A DNA stretch of 22,071 nt from positions 1 to 22,071 of the forward strand of contig CANGUJ010000016.1 of NCBI GenBank assembly GCA_947456845.1. The letters are read 5' to 3'. Positions 14,409 to 22,071 of this stretch are shown piece after piece; within the stretch, counting starts at the first letter, position 1, and each line of letters opens with the position of its first letter. The notes beneath the pieces were generated by a model that was not told the origin of the DNA, did no database searches, and worked only from the letters and a program-made list of their open reading frames with translations. The position numbers and the translations under genes were made by a program. The stretch is from Burkholderiales bacterium (GTDB taxonomy: Bacteria > Pseudomonadota > Gammaproteobacteria > Burkholderiales > JAEUOS01).

Positions 14409-17400
14409 ATGACCAATCTGGCGCACCTCCCTCCCGAAGCGCTACCCCAGCAGGAACTGCCCGGCCATCCGCCGCGCCTGCGTGAAATCCCCTACAACTA
14501 CACGTCGTTTTCGGACCGCGAGATCGTCATCCGCCTGCTGGGGGCCGAAATGTGGGAAGTGCTGTCGGAATTGCGCGGCGAGCGCAGGACCGGGCGGTCC
14601 GCGCGCATGCTCTACGAGGTGCTTGGCGACATCTGGGTGGTGCAGCGCAATCCGTACCTGCAGGATGACCTGCTCGACAACCCGAAACGCCGTGCGGCCC
14701 TCATCGAGGCGCTGCATCACCGCCTTTCCGACATGGAAAAGCGTCGCGCAGCCTACGCGCAGGAGGGGGTGGGCGTGGCCCGCTCGGGCGGGCAGGTGGT
14801 CCGGCTGATTGCCGCCGCGCGCAGCGCCGTCGATGCTTTCGAACGCGAATTCGACGACATGGCCAAGCTCAGGCGCGCGTGCCTGAAGCGCCTGTCCAGG
14901 GTGACGCGCCGTGACAACATCGCCTTCGACGGCATGGCGAGGGTCTCGCACGTCACCGACGCCACCGACTGGCGCGTCGAGTACCCGTTCGTGGTGCTCA
15001 ATCCGGACAGCGAGGAGGAATGCGCCCTGCTCGCCCGCGAACTCTTCGAATTGGGTCTGACCATCATTCCGCGTGGAGGCGGTACCGGCTACACCGGCGG
15101 CGCTGTGCCGCTGACGCGCCTGTCAGCGGTTATCAATACCGAGAAGCTCGATGCGCTGGGCAAGGTGGAAACCATTGCGCTCCCCGGCGCGTCGGGGCGC
15201 GAATATGCCGTCATCGAGTGTGGTGCCGGCGTGGTGACCAAGCGGGTGATGGAAGCGGCGGAAGCCCGTGGGCTGGTGTTTGCCGTCGACCCGACCTCGG
15301 CCGAGGCATCCTGTATCGGCGGCAACGTCGCAATGAATGCCGGCGGCAAGAAAGCGGTCCTGTGGGGAACGGCGATCGACAACCTGCTTTCATGGCGCAT
15401 GGTCGATGCCAACGGCTATTTCATGGAAATCACCCGCCTCGACCACAACTGCGGCAAGATCCACGATGCCGCTGTTGCCCGCTTTTCCGTGCAGCGCTAC
15501 CGCAGGGACGGCAAGACGCCGCATGGCGAGGCCGAGATTCTCGAGATCGAAGGCAGGAGGTTCCGCAAGGACGGACTCGGCAAAGACGTGACCGACAAGT
15601 TCCTGTCCGGCCTGCCCGGGGTGCAAAAGGAGGGCTGCGACGGCATCATCACTTCGGCGCGATTCATCCTGCACCGCATGCCGGACCACACCCGCACGGT
15701 GTGCCTGGAATTCTTCGGCCTGGTGGGCGATTCGGTGCCGGCCATCGTGGAGATCAAGAACTACCTGGATGGCGAAACCGCGCGCGCGCGCGCCGCCGAC
15801 CCGGCCTCGAAGCGCGCTCCGGTCGTGCTCGCCGGTCTCGAGCACCTTGACGAGCGTTACCTCAAGGCTGTGGGTTATGCCACCAAGTCGCGTCGCGGCC
15901 GCCTGCCCAAGATGGTGCTGGTGGGTGACATCTGCGGCGATGACGAGAACGCGGTGGCGCGGGCCGCCAGCGAGGTGGTGCGCATGTGCAACGCGCGCGG
16001 CGCCGAAGGCTTCATCGCGGTTTCGGCGGAGTCGCGCAAGAAATTCTGGCTCGACCGCGCCCGCACCGCCGCCATCGCGCGCCACACCAACGCCTTCAAG
16101 ATCAACGAGGACGTGGTCATACCGCTGGACCGGCTGGGCGATTATTCCGACGGCATCGAGCGCATCAATATCGAACTGTCGATCGCCAACAAGCTCAAGC
16201 TCATCGACCGTCTCGAGGAATTCCTGCGCCAACCGGTGCTGCCGGTCAATCCGGATGACGACAGCCTGTCGAAGGACGAACTGCTCGGCGACCGGGTCCG
16301 GGAAGGCCTCGGTCTCCTGGCGCAGGTGCGGGTGCGCTGGCGCGCCCTGCGCGATGCGCTCGACGAGACCGTGGCCGAGCGCGCGCTGTCCCTGTGCGCG
16401 CTCGGCGTCAAGGCCGATGCGCTCGCCATGCCGCAGGACGCCTCGATCTTCCGCATGGTGCAGGTGCACACCATGCGCGTCTCGTGGAAGACGGAACTGC
16501 GCGCGCCGCTCGAGGAGATTTTCGGCGGTGCGGCCTACCTGCCCATCTTCCGCGAGTGCGAACGCATCCATCGCGACGTGCTGTCCGGACGCGCCTGGGT
16601 CGCGCTGCACATGCATGCCGGCGACGGCAACGTGCACACTAACATCCCGGTCAACTCCGACAACTACGAGATGCTGCAGGAGGCCAACGCGGCGGTGGCG
16701 CGCATCATGCGCCTCGCGCGCTCGCTCGGCGGCGTGATCTCCGGCGAACATGGCATCGGCATCACTAAGCTCGAGTACCTCGATGAAGCCGAACTGGCGG
16801 CCTTCCGCGATTACAAGCGGCGCGTCGATCCGGAGGGGCGCTTCAACAAGGGCAAGCTCATGCCCGGCGGCGACCTGACCGGCGCCTACACGCCCTCGTT
16901 CAACCTGCTGGGTACCGAGTCGCTGATCCTGGAGCAGAGCGAGATCGGTTCGATCGCAGATTCGGTCAAGGATTGCCTGCGCTGCGGCAAATGCAAGCCG
17001 GTGTGCGCGACCCATGTGCCGCGCGCCAACCTGCTCTACAGCCCGCGCAACAAGATCCTCGCCACTTCGCTGCTGATCGAGGCCTTCCTCTACGAGGAGC
17101 AGACGCGGCGCGGTATCTCCGTCAAGCATTTCGAGGAATTCGGCGATGTCGCGGACCATTGCACCGTGTGCCACAAATGCGAAACACCCTGCCCGGTCGA
17201 CATCGATTTCGGCGATGTGTCCATCAACATGCGCAACCTGCTGCGCAAGCTGAAACAGCGCAGGTTCAATCCCGGCACGGCCGCGGCGATGGCCTTCCTC
17301 AACGCCACCGATCCGACCACCATCAAGGCCATCCGCACCGGGATGATCGAAATCGGTTACAAGGCCCAGCGTCTGGCGCACCAGTTCGCCCGGGGGTCGC

Positions 17401-18380
17401 TGCTGGCGCGCTCGCAGACCCGTCATCCCCCTGCCAGCGTCGGGCGCGCGCCGCTCAAGGAGCAGGTGATCCATTTCATCAACAAGCCCATGCCCGGCGG
17501 CCTGCCGAAGAAGACCGCCCGCGCCCTGCTCGGCGTGGAGGACGACAAGGTGGTGCCGGTCATCCGCAATCCGCGTCTTTCCGCGGACGACCAGGAGGCG
17601 GTCTTCTACTTTCCGGGCTGCGGTTCGGAGCGGCTGTTCTCCCAGGTGGGCCTGGCTACCCAGGCGATGCTTTATCACGTGGGGGCGCAGACCGTCCTGC
17701 CGCCCGGATACCTGTGCTGCGGCTATCCGCAGACCGCCTCGGGCAACGCGGACAAGGGCCAGGAGATCACCACCAACAACCGGGTGCTGTTCCACCGCGT
17801 GGCCAACACGCTCAATTATCTCGACATCAAGACCGTCATCGTGTCCTGCGGCACCTGCATGGACCAACTGCAGAAATACGAGTTCGAGAAGATTTTTCCC
17901 AGCTGCCGCCTGCTCGACATCCATGAGTACCTGCTTGAGAAAGGCATCCGGCTCGAAGGGCTTACAGGCGCGCGCTACATGTACCACGAGCCCTGCCATA
18001 CGCCGATGAAGACCTACAAGGCGACCGACGTGGTCAACCAGTTGATGGGGCAGAAGGTGGACCTGAACGACCGCTGCTGCGGCGAGTCGGGCACCCTGGC
18101 CGTGACCCGGCCGGACATTTCGACCCAGGTGCGCTTTCGCAAGGAGGAGGAGATGAAACGGGGCGTGGCGCGCATCCAGGCTTCAGGGCATGGCGGCGAC
18201 ATCAAGGTGCTGACTTCCTGTCCGTCATGCCTACAGGGCCTGTCGCGTTATCGCAACGACGCCGGAACCGAGGCCGACTACATCGTGGTGGAGATCGCGC
18301 GCCACGTCCTGGGGGAAAACTGGCTGCCCGAGTATGTGGCAGCCGCCTCGGCGGGCGGCATCGAGCGGGTGCTGCTCTAG
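14409..18380 (+). CDS. Giant FAD-linked oxidase / 4Fe-4S / CCG-domain oxidoreductase (DUF3683 N-terminus)
   Basis: The 1323-residue protein fuses what are usually separate GlcD- and GlcF-like subunits. In order: an N-terminal helical region of about 180 residues (DUF3683 type); an FAD-binding PCMH domain with PRGGGTGYTGGAVPL; a GlcD-like C-terminal domain with HMHAGDGNVHTN and SGEHGIGITKLEYL; two 4Fe-4S motifs, Cys856-859-862-866 (CLRCGKCKPVC) and Cys918-921-924-928 (CTVCHKCETPC); then two CCG cysteine-rich domains (Cys1103-1104 and Cys1223-1224), with CGTCMDQL and EPCHTPMK. This is the plan of membrane-associated D-2-hydroxyacid dehydrogenases such as D-lactate or glycolate oxidases, which pass electrons to quinone. 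The natural substrate cannot be read from sequence. It has no signal peptide. The ATG at 14409 is the only good start, with a poor ribosome site. Confidence 0.92.
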   Translation: MTNLAHLPPEALPQQELPGHPPRLREIPYNYTSFSDREIVIRLLGAEMWEVLSELRGERRTGRSARMLYEVLGDIWVVQRNPYLQDDLLDNPKRRAALIEALHHRLSDMEKRRAAYAQEGVGVARSGGQVVRLIAAARSAVDAFEREFDDMAKLRRACLKRLSRVTRRDNIAFDGMARVSHVTDATDWRVEYPFVVLNPDSEEECALLARELFELGLTIIPRGGGTGYTGGAVPLTRLSAVINTEKLDALGKVETIALPGASGREYAVIECGAGVVTKRVMEAAEARGLVFAVDPTSAEASCIGGNVAMNAGGKKAVLWGTAIDNLLSWRMVDANGYFMEITRLDHNCGKIHDAAVARFSVQRYRRDGKTPHGEAEILEIEGRRFRKDGLGKDVTDKFLSGLPGVQKEGCDGIITSARFILHRMPDHTRTVCLEFFGLVGDSVPAIVEIKNYLDGETARARAADPASKRAPVVLAGLEHLDERYLKAVGYATKSRRGRLPKMVLVGDICGDDENAVARAASEVVRMCNARGAEGFIAVSAESRKKFWLDRARTAAIARHTNAFKINEDVVIPLDRLGDYSDGIERINIELSIANKLKLIDRLEEFLRQPVLPVNPDDDSLSKDELLGDRVREGLGLLAQVRVRWRALRDALDETVAERALSLCALGVKADALAMPQDASIFRMVQVHTMRVSWKTELRAPLEEIFGGAAYLPIFRECERIHRDVLSGRAWVALHMHAGDGNVHTNIPVNSDNYEMLQEANAAVARIMRLARSLGGVISGEHGIGITKLEYLDEAELAAFRDYKRRVDPEGRFNKGKLMPGGDLTGAYTPSFNLLGTESLILEQSEIGSIADSVKDCLRCGKCKPVCATHVPRANLLYSPRNKILATSLLIEAFLYEEQTRRGISVKHFEEFGDVADHCTVCHKCETPCPVDIDFGDVSINMRNLLRKLKQRRFNPGTAAAMAFLNATDPTTIKAIRTGMIEIGYKAQRLAHQFARGSLLARSQTRHPPASVGRAPLKEQVIHFINKPMPGGLPKKTARALLGVEDDKVVPVIRNPRLSADDQEAVFYFPGCGSERLFSQVGLATQAMLYHVGAQTVLPPGYLCCGYPQTASGNADKGQEITTNNRVLFHRVANTLNYLDIKTVIVSCGTCMDQLQKYEFEKIFPSCRLLDIHEYLLEKGIRLEGLTGARYMYHEPCHTPMKTYKATDVVNQLMGQKVDLNDRCCGESGTLAVTRPDISTQVRFRKEEEMKRGVARIQASGHGGDIKVLTSCPSCLQGLSRYRNDAGTEADYIVVEIARHVLGENWLPEYVAAASAGGIERVLL

Positions 18381-18530
18381 ATCCGGCATGCCGTCAGGCA
18401 TTCGCAACGGAGTTTCGGTTACGATTGCCCCTTTAACACTTTCCGGCCAACGACATCTGGCGGTTGCACACGGCGGCGTCGTGCGGGGCAAGGCTTGTTC
18501 CGCGGTCGCCCGTGGCCCGACGGCGACTCC
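18381..18530. other. Intergenic region before the PilZ-like gene
   Basis: The 150-bp spacer holds a short hairpin (ATGCC-GTCA-GGCAT, about 18388-18401) just after the oxidoreductase stop and an AT-richer patch around 18410-18440 that may include a promoter, though no clear -35/-10 pair is seen. A TTG at 18495 is in frame with the next gene but is a less likely start than the ATG at 18531. Confidence 0.3.
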
Positions 18531-20162
18531 ATGAACCTGCTATTCGACTTGCCGGCACCGCGTTACGACGCGGAGCCCCCTTTTTCCAGCGCGCAGTCCT
18601 GTGCCACCTGGGCCGAAGCATTGCCGATGGCCAACCCGGCTACCGCCCAGTCGCACCTGCGTGCGCAGGTAGCAGTTCTGCCTATCACGGGCTCCAAGCC
18701 ATCCCTGCTGCTCGATGTCGCCGAAGCCCTGCGGCCCGCGATCGTTCAGGTGCAGGCTGAAATGGCGCGCAAGTTCAGCTTTCGGCCGCTGCCACTGGCG
18801 GAGGCGGAAGCGCATGCGCTGGAGTCGACACAGGACCTCTGGCGCGGCTTCTGCATGCTCTACCAAGTGTGCGTGCAGTCGGTTCTCGACGGCGACCGCG
18901 AGTTGAAGGACCGGGCCGCGCTGGCCTGTCAGCGCGCACTGGATGCGCAGACGCGCCTGATGTGCGACACGATGAGCGCCGGCAGCGAGGTACCGCCCGC
19001 CGACTGGCTGCTGTTGCACAAGCTCTACGTTGCCGCGGAACTTGCCGGCGTCGCCGTCGAAAAAGTCAAGGACCGCCTGTTGCGCGGCGTGAGTGCCACC
19101 CATTGCATGGGCACCTACGCACGGTCGCTGATCCTGAGCCTGGGGTTGCCGTCGGATGTCAACTACCGGATGCTGTCGGCGCTCACGATGTGGATCGAGC
19201 GCCTCGCCAATCGTGTCGTCATCACCAGTCTGCCGCCGCAAAAGCCGGTCAAGCCGCCGTTGCTGGTCGACACTACGCTCGGGCAAGGCGCTTTCCGACC
19301 CGAATTCGCCGACGAATCCCATGGCGGAAAGGGCTTGCGCTTCCTCGATATAGGCAATCTAGAATTGGCCATCAAGAGGCGCGTCCATCTGCTGCGCAAG
19401 GGGGAACCGCCGGTCAGCCTCGGATTGAGCGAGGACCTTCCGGTGTCGGTTCTCGAACGTACCTTGATTGCGCTCTATCGGCACTGGGGCGACAAGCGCA
19501 GCCGGCGCGAAATGCCGCGCCGGCCGGCGGCGCCGCGCGCACTGGTCGCCAGTGGGGTGGCCGCGATCCACTATTTCGTGTCGGGCAGGACGTTCCGCCA
19601 GCCCGGACTGCGGGCGGACGCGTCGGCGCGTGAGATGCGCGAGATCGCCTCGTTCGGCCGCAGCGCGGCGTCGGGCGAGATGAACGGCGGCAGCACCGCC
19701 ATTTTTGCCATGGAGGAGTGGGCGCTGGTCGACGAAAACGTCGCCGGTCTGCGCATGTCGCGCGCTGCGGGGGCTTCGGGCACGCGGGTGGTGCCAGGCA
19801 CGCTGATCGGCATACGCCCGTCCGACGCCAGCGCGTTCATGGTCGGCGTGGTGCGCTGGGCGCGGGTGCAGGCCGATGGCGTTCTGACGGCGGGCGTGAA
19901 GATTCTGCCGGGGGCCCCGGTCGCCGTGGCGGTGCGCGCCTCCGGGACCGGGATCGGCGCTTCCGACGAGAAGTTCCGCCAGGGTTTGTTGTTTCCCGCG
20001 GTACCCGCGCTGCAATCACCGGCCAGCATTCTGGTGCCGGCGAGCTGGTTTGCGCCCGGGCGGTCCATCGAAGTGCATGACGAGCCAGCCCGCAAAATCA
20101 CCCTCGATGCGGTGGTCGAGCATCTGGACGAAATCGACCGCTGCACCTTCAGCTTGTCTTGA
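18531..20162 (+). CDS. Conserved betaproteobacterial protein with PilZ-like C-terminal motifs
   Basis: The 543-residue protein has no signal peptide and no membrane segment. Its first 320 residues are a mostly helical region that I cannot assign. The C-terminal part carries what look like the two cyclic-di-GMP-binding motifs of PilZ domains: an RxxxR at Arg326-Arg330 (RREMPR) and D-x-N-x-x-G at 401-406 (DENVAGLRMS; the usual form has Ser or Ala in the middle). They are about 75 residues apart instead of 20-30, so the beta barrel would carry an insertion of roughly 50 residues. After it, PGTLIGIRPSDASAFMVGVVRW fits a barrel strand pair. A c-di-GMP receptor is therefore plausible but not proven. 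ATG 18531 gives MNLLFDLPAP; a TTG 12 codons upstream is an alternative. Complete, no frameshift. Confidence 0.7.
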   Translation: MNLLFDLPAPRYDAEPPFSSAQSCATWAEALPMANPATAQSHLRAQVAVLPITGSKPSLLLDVAEALRPAIVQVQAEMARKFSFRPLPLAEAEAHALESTQDLWRGFCMLYQVCVQSVLDGDRELKDRAALACQRALDAQTRLMCDTMSAGSEVPPADWLLLHKLYVAAELAGVAVEKVKDRLLRGVSATHCMGTYARSLILSLGLPSDVNYRMLSALTMWIERLANRVVITSLPPQKPVKPPLLVDTTLGQGAFRPEFADESHGGKGLRFLDIGNLELAIKRRVHLLRKGEPPVSLGLSEDLPVSVLERTLIALYRHWGDKRSRREMPRRPAAPRALVASGVAAIHYFVSGRTFRQPGLRADASAREMREIASFGRSAASGEMNGGSTAIFAMEEWALVDENVAGLRMSRAAGASGTRVVPGTLIGIRPSDASAFMVGVVRWARVQADGVLTAGVKILPGAPVAVAVRASGTGIGASDEKFRQGLLFPAVPALQSPASILVPASWFAPGRSIEVHDEPARKITLDAVVEHLDEIDRCTFSLS

Positions 20163-20219
20163 GCCGCGCCCGCGCCCGCTAGACGTCGGGAACCCGCGAC
20201 CATCCGTGGTTGCGTCCAC

Positions 20220-20247
20220 ATGACCCGCGCCGTGCCCATGCTATAGT
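20220..20247 (+). promoter_or_regulatory. Extended -10 promoter for DUF971-ubiE-rlpA
   Basis: TATAGT at 20242-20247 matches the -10 consensus at five of six positions and is preceded by TGC (extended -10). ATGACC at 20220-20225 is a 4/6 -35 with a 16-bp spacer. Transcription would begin about 20253-20256, next to the ATG at 20257, and no ribosome site lies between. The mRNA would be leaderless or nearly so. Confidence 0.5.
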
Positions 20248-20256
20248 CCGCGCGCG

Positions 20257-20631
20257 ATGGCCGGCCTCACCAAAGATTCTCCCGCACCCACCGAAATCCT
20301 GCTGCACCAGCAGAGCCGGCGGCTTGAGATCGCGTTTTCCGACGGCGCGCGCTTCGAGTTTTCCTTCGAGTTCCTGCGCGTGAATTCGCCATCGGCGGAG
20401 GTGCGCGGCCACGGTCCCGGGCAGGAGGTGCTGCAGACCGGCAAGCGCGATGTCGAGGTTCGCCAAATCGAACCCGTCGGCAACTACGCCCTGCAGCCTG
20501 TGTTTTCCGATGGCCACTCGACCGGCATCTTTTCGTGGGACTACCTCTACGAACTCGGGCAGCATCGCGAGCAACTGTGGGAGGAGTACCTCAAGCGGCT
20601 GGAAGCGGCGGGCGCCTCGCGCGACCCGTGA
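20257..20631 (+). CDS. DUF971-family protein (gamma-butyrobetaine hydroxylase N-terminal-like domain)
   Basis: The 124-residue protein is a single DUF971 domain. The pattern TEILLHQQSRRLEIAFSDGARFEFSFEFLRVNSPSAEVRGHG, followed by VGNYALQPVFSDGHSTGIFSWDYLYELG, is typical; in eukaryotes this fold precedes the catalytic domain of gamma-butyrobetaine hydroxylase. Stand-alone bacterial members are often placed beside iron-sulfur or quinone genes and their role is not established. It lies 9 bp before ubiE, so co-transcription is nearly certain. No zinc-type cysteines are seen in it. The ATG at 20257 has no ribosome site but is very close to the predicted transcription start. An earlier start is not available in frame without crossing the promoter. 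Confidence 0.85.
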   Translation: MAGLTKDSPAPTEILLHQQSRRLEIAFSDGARFEFSFEFLRVNSPSAEVRGHGPGQEVLQTGKRDVEVRQIEPVGNYALQPVFSDGHSTGIFSWDYLYELGQHREQLWEEYLKRLEAAGASRDP

Positions 20632-20640
20632 GGCAGCAGC

Positions 20641-21372
20641 ATGGCCGATACGGATTTCGGATACCAGAGCGTTCCGGAGGCTGAGAAAGCTGCGCGTGTG
20701 CGTGGCGTCTTCGAATCGGTCGCCGGCAAGTACGACCTGATGAACGACCTCATGTCCGGCGGGTTGCACCGGGTATGGAAGGCTTTCGCCATCGCCCAGA
20801 GCGGGGTGCGTCCGGGGCAGCGTGTTCTCGACGTGGCCGGCGGCACCGGCGACCTGGCCCGCTCCCTGGCCAAGCAGGTTGGTGCGACCGGACAGGTCTG
20901 GCTGACCGACATCAACAGCGCCATGCTCGCGCACGGACGCGACCGCCTGCTTGATGGCGGGCTCGACCTGCCGGTGGCCCAGTGCGATGCGGAGCATCTG
21001 CCGTTTCCGGACGCTGCCTTCGATCTGGTGACTGTCGCCTTTGGGTTGCGCAACATGACGCACAAGGACGGCGCGCTCAAGGAGATGTGCCGCGTCCTCA
21101 AGCCGGGCGGGCGCCTGCTCGTGTTGGAGTTTTCCCGCGTGTGGAAACCGCTTGCGGGTGCCTATGACGCCTATTCGTTCGGCCTGCTGCCGCGCATGGG
21201 CAAGTTGGTGGCCGGTGACGAGGCGAGCTACCGCTACCTCGCGGAGTCGATCCGCAAGCATCCCGATCAGGAGACGCTCAAGGCCATGATGGCGGCGGCC
21301 GGCTTTGACAAGGTCGACTATTTCAACCTGAGCGCCGGTGTGGTCGCACTGCACCGCGGTTTCAAGTACTGA
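20641..21372 (+). CDS. ubiE: Ubiquinone/menaquinone C-methyltransferase UbiE
   Basis: The 243-residue protein methylates the ring of demethylmenaquinol and of 2-octaprenyl-6-methoxy-benzoquinol, using S-adenosylmethionine. The N-terminal UbiE signature YDLMNDLMSGGLHRVWK is at 31-47, the SAM-binding motif LDVAGGTGDLA at 63-73, FGLRNMTHKDGAL in the middle, and LKPGGRLLVLEFS later; the C-terminus SAGVVALHRGFKY is canonical. Length is as in E. coli (about 251). The start ATG follows the DUF971 stop by 9 bp and gives a normal family N-terminus. Its stop codon overlaps the rlpA start by one base (TGATG), suggesting translational coupling. Confidence 0.97.
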   Translation: MADTDFGYQSVPEAEKAARVRGVFESVAGKYDLMNDLMSGGLHRVWKAFAIAQSGVRPGQRVLDVAGGTGDLARSLAKQVGATGQVWLTDINSAMLAHGRDRLLDGGLDLPVAQCDAEHLPFPDAAFDLVTVAFGLRNMTHKDGALKEMCRVLKPGGRLLVLEFSRVWKPLAGAYDAYSFGLLPRMGKLVAGDEASYRYLAESIRKHPDQETLKAMMAAAGFDKVDYFNLSAGVVALHRGFKY

Positions 21373-22071
21373 TGTTGCGCCGGGCGGCGCTCGCGGGTTT
21401 CGTGGCGTGCCTTCTGCTGTCAGGCTGCGCCGCGTTGCGCCGCGATGCCGAACCCGCGCCCACGCCATCCGGCCCTGTCGGCAGAGCTCCCGTCACCGCG
21501 CAGGGGCCGTCCGCTCCCGCGCGCCCCAACCTGCCACCTGCCCGCTCCGGCCGCGGTGCCTACTATCAGGATGACGGCCCTGGGGAGAATCCCCCGCCGA
21601 ACCTGGACCTCGCCCCGGATGCCGTGCCGGTCGACGAGCCGATCTTGCGTAGCGCCGCCAATCGTCCCTATGTCGTGTTCGGTCGCACCTACACGCCGTT
21701 GCCGGCCAACGCAGAGTTCCGGCAGCGCGGCGTGGGCTCGTGGTACGGGCGCAAGTTCCATGGCCAGAAAACCTCGAGCGGGGAACCCTATGACATGTAT
21801 GCGATGACCGCCGCGCATCCAACGTTGCCGTTGCCGAGTTACGTGCGGGTGACCAATCCCGCCAACGGGCGCTCGGTGGTGGTGCGCGTCAACGACCGGG
21901 GCCCTTTCCACGCCGAGCGCATCATCGATCTTTCCTATACTGCGGCGCTCAAGCTGGGTTATGTGGAGCAGGGCAGCGCGCAGGTGGAAGTCGAACGCTT
22001 GCGCCCCTGGGATGCGGGCGTGCGGCCGCCCGGCGAGGCGCTGGCGCGGTCGGGTTCGGCTGCGTCTCCCG
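21372..22071 (+). CDS. rlpA: RlpA-family septal ring lytic transglycosylase lipoprotein, 3' end outside window
   Basis: The frame opens at the ATG at 21372, overlapping the ubiE stop, and is still open at the last base (233 codons visible). The leader MLRRAALAGFVACLLLSGC is a lipoprotein signal with lipobox LSGC and acceptor Cys19; Ala at +2 suggests outer-membrane sorting. A proline-rich linker (about 25-75) follows. The double-psi beta-barrel domain has GVGSWYGRKFHGQKTSSGEPYD, TAAHPTLPLPSYVRVTN, and VRVNDRGPF with the catalytic Asp, matching RlpA, which cleaves peptidoglycan stripped of stem peptides at the septum. A C-terminal SPOR domain is expected beyond the window but cannot be seen. 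It is the third gene of the DUF971-ubiE cluster. Confidence 0.93.
   Translation, partial: MLRRAALAGFVACLLLSGCAALRRDAEPAPTPSGPVGRAPVTAQGPSAPARPNLPPARSGRGAYYQDDGPGENPPPNLDLAPDAVPVDEPILRSAANRPYVVFGRTYTPLPANAEFRQRGVGSWYGRKFHGQKTSSGEPYDMYAMTAAHPTLPLPSYVRVTNPANGRSVVVRVNDRGPFHAERIIDLSYTAALKLGYVEQGSAQVEVERLRPWDAGVRPPGEALARSGSAASP

Noticed and set aside
15779..15800. Alternating GC run that might be a Z-DNA or slippage site
   Set aside because: It lies in the oxidoreductase coding frame and encodes an ordinary Ala/Arg stretch; such runs are common at this base composition.
15390..17999. An 869-codon open frame on the minus strand
   Set aside because: It is exactly antisense to the FAD/Fe-S oxidoreductase. 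Long reverse frames are expected in GC-rich genes, and its translation shows no recognisable domain.
1..22071. Defence, toxin-antitoxin or mobile-element genes
   Set aside because: I looked for transposases, integrases, restriction, toxin-antitoxin and phage signatures and for tRNA-linked integration sites; none is visible.

Overview
The window is GC-rich (about two thirds G+C by eye), densely coding bacterial chromosome. The gene set points to a betaproteobacterium, most likely in or near the Rhodocyclales/Azoarcus-Thauera group. The markers are a complex I NDUFA9-type epimerase beside cca, a DUF971 gene beside ubiE, a very large FAD/4Fe-4S/CCG oxidoreductase with an N-terminal DUF3683-type region, and a pteridine reductase next to ttcA. 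The taxonomic call is inference from gene content. I see no rRNA, tRNA, insertion sequence, phage gene or CRISPR array.

Layout. 1-837 (minus): the 5' end of a class V aminotransferase and a 5-formyltetrahydrofolate cyclo-ligase. 895-5079 (plus): a soluble lytic transglycosylase, an NDUFA9-like protein and cca. 5103-7844: a small DUF2905 membrane protein (minus), a YfcG-type glutathione transferase (plus), then a minus-strand pair made of a MidA/NDUFAF7-type methyltransferase and a diheme cytochrome c. 7993-9680 (plus): pteridine reductase and ttcA. 9803-12174 (minus): ilvA followed by a PhzF-family gene. 12232-14152 (plus): a YqaA-type membrane protein, a double-CDGSH iron-sulfur protein with a twin-arginine-like leader, and an exported thioredoxin-fold protein. 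14409-18380 (plus): the 1323-residue FAD/Fe-S oxidoreductase. 18531-22071 (plus): a protein with PilZ-like motifs, a DUF971 protein, ubiE and the start of rlpA, which runs off the window.

Most genes are core housekeeping functions: folate and one-carbon metabolism, tRNA 3'-end maturation and thiolation, quinone synthesis, isoleucine synthesis, peptidoglycan turnover and respiration. The less ordinary parts are (i) the Tat-leader/ferredoxin-like/double-CDGSH protein with a 9-bp dyad just before its ribosome binding site and an exported CPYC protein 33 bp downstream; (ii) a Cca whose HD phosphohydrolase domain appears eroded; (iii) two unrelated intergenic tandem repeats, 25 bp after ttcA and 11 bp before the FAD oxidoreductase; (iv) paired, mutually exclusive hairpins between ilvA and yqaA; and (v) a near-leaderless promoter arrangement in front of the DUF971-ubiE-rlpA cluster. 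I found no convincing multi-gene defence or mobile system.
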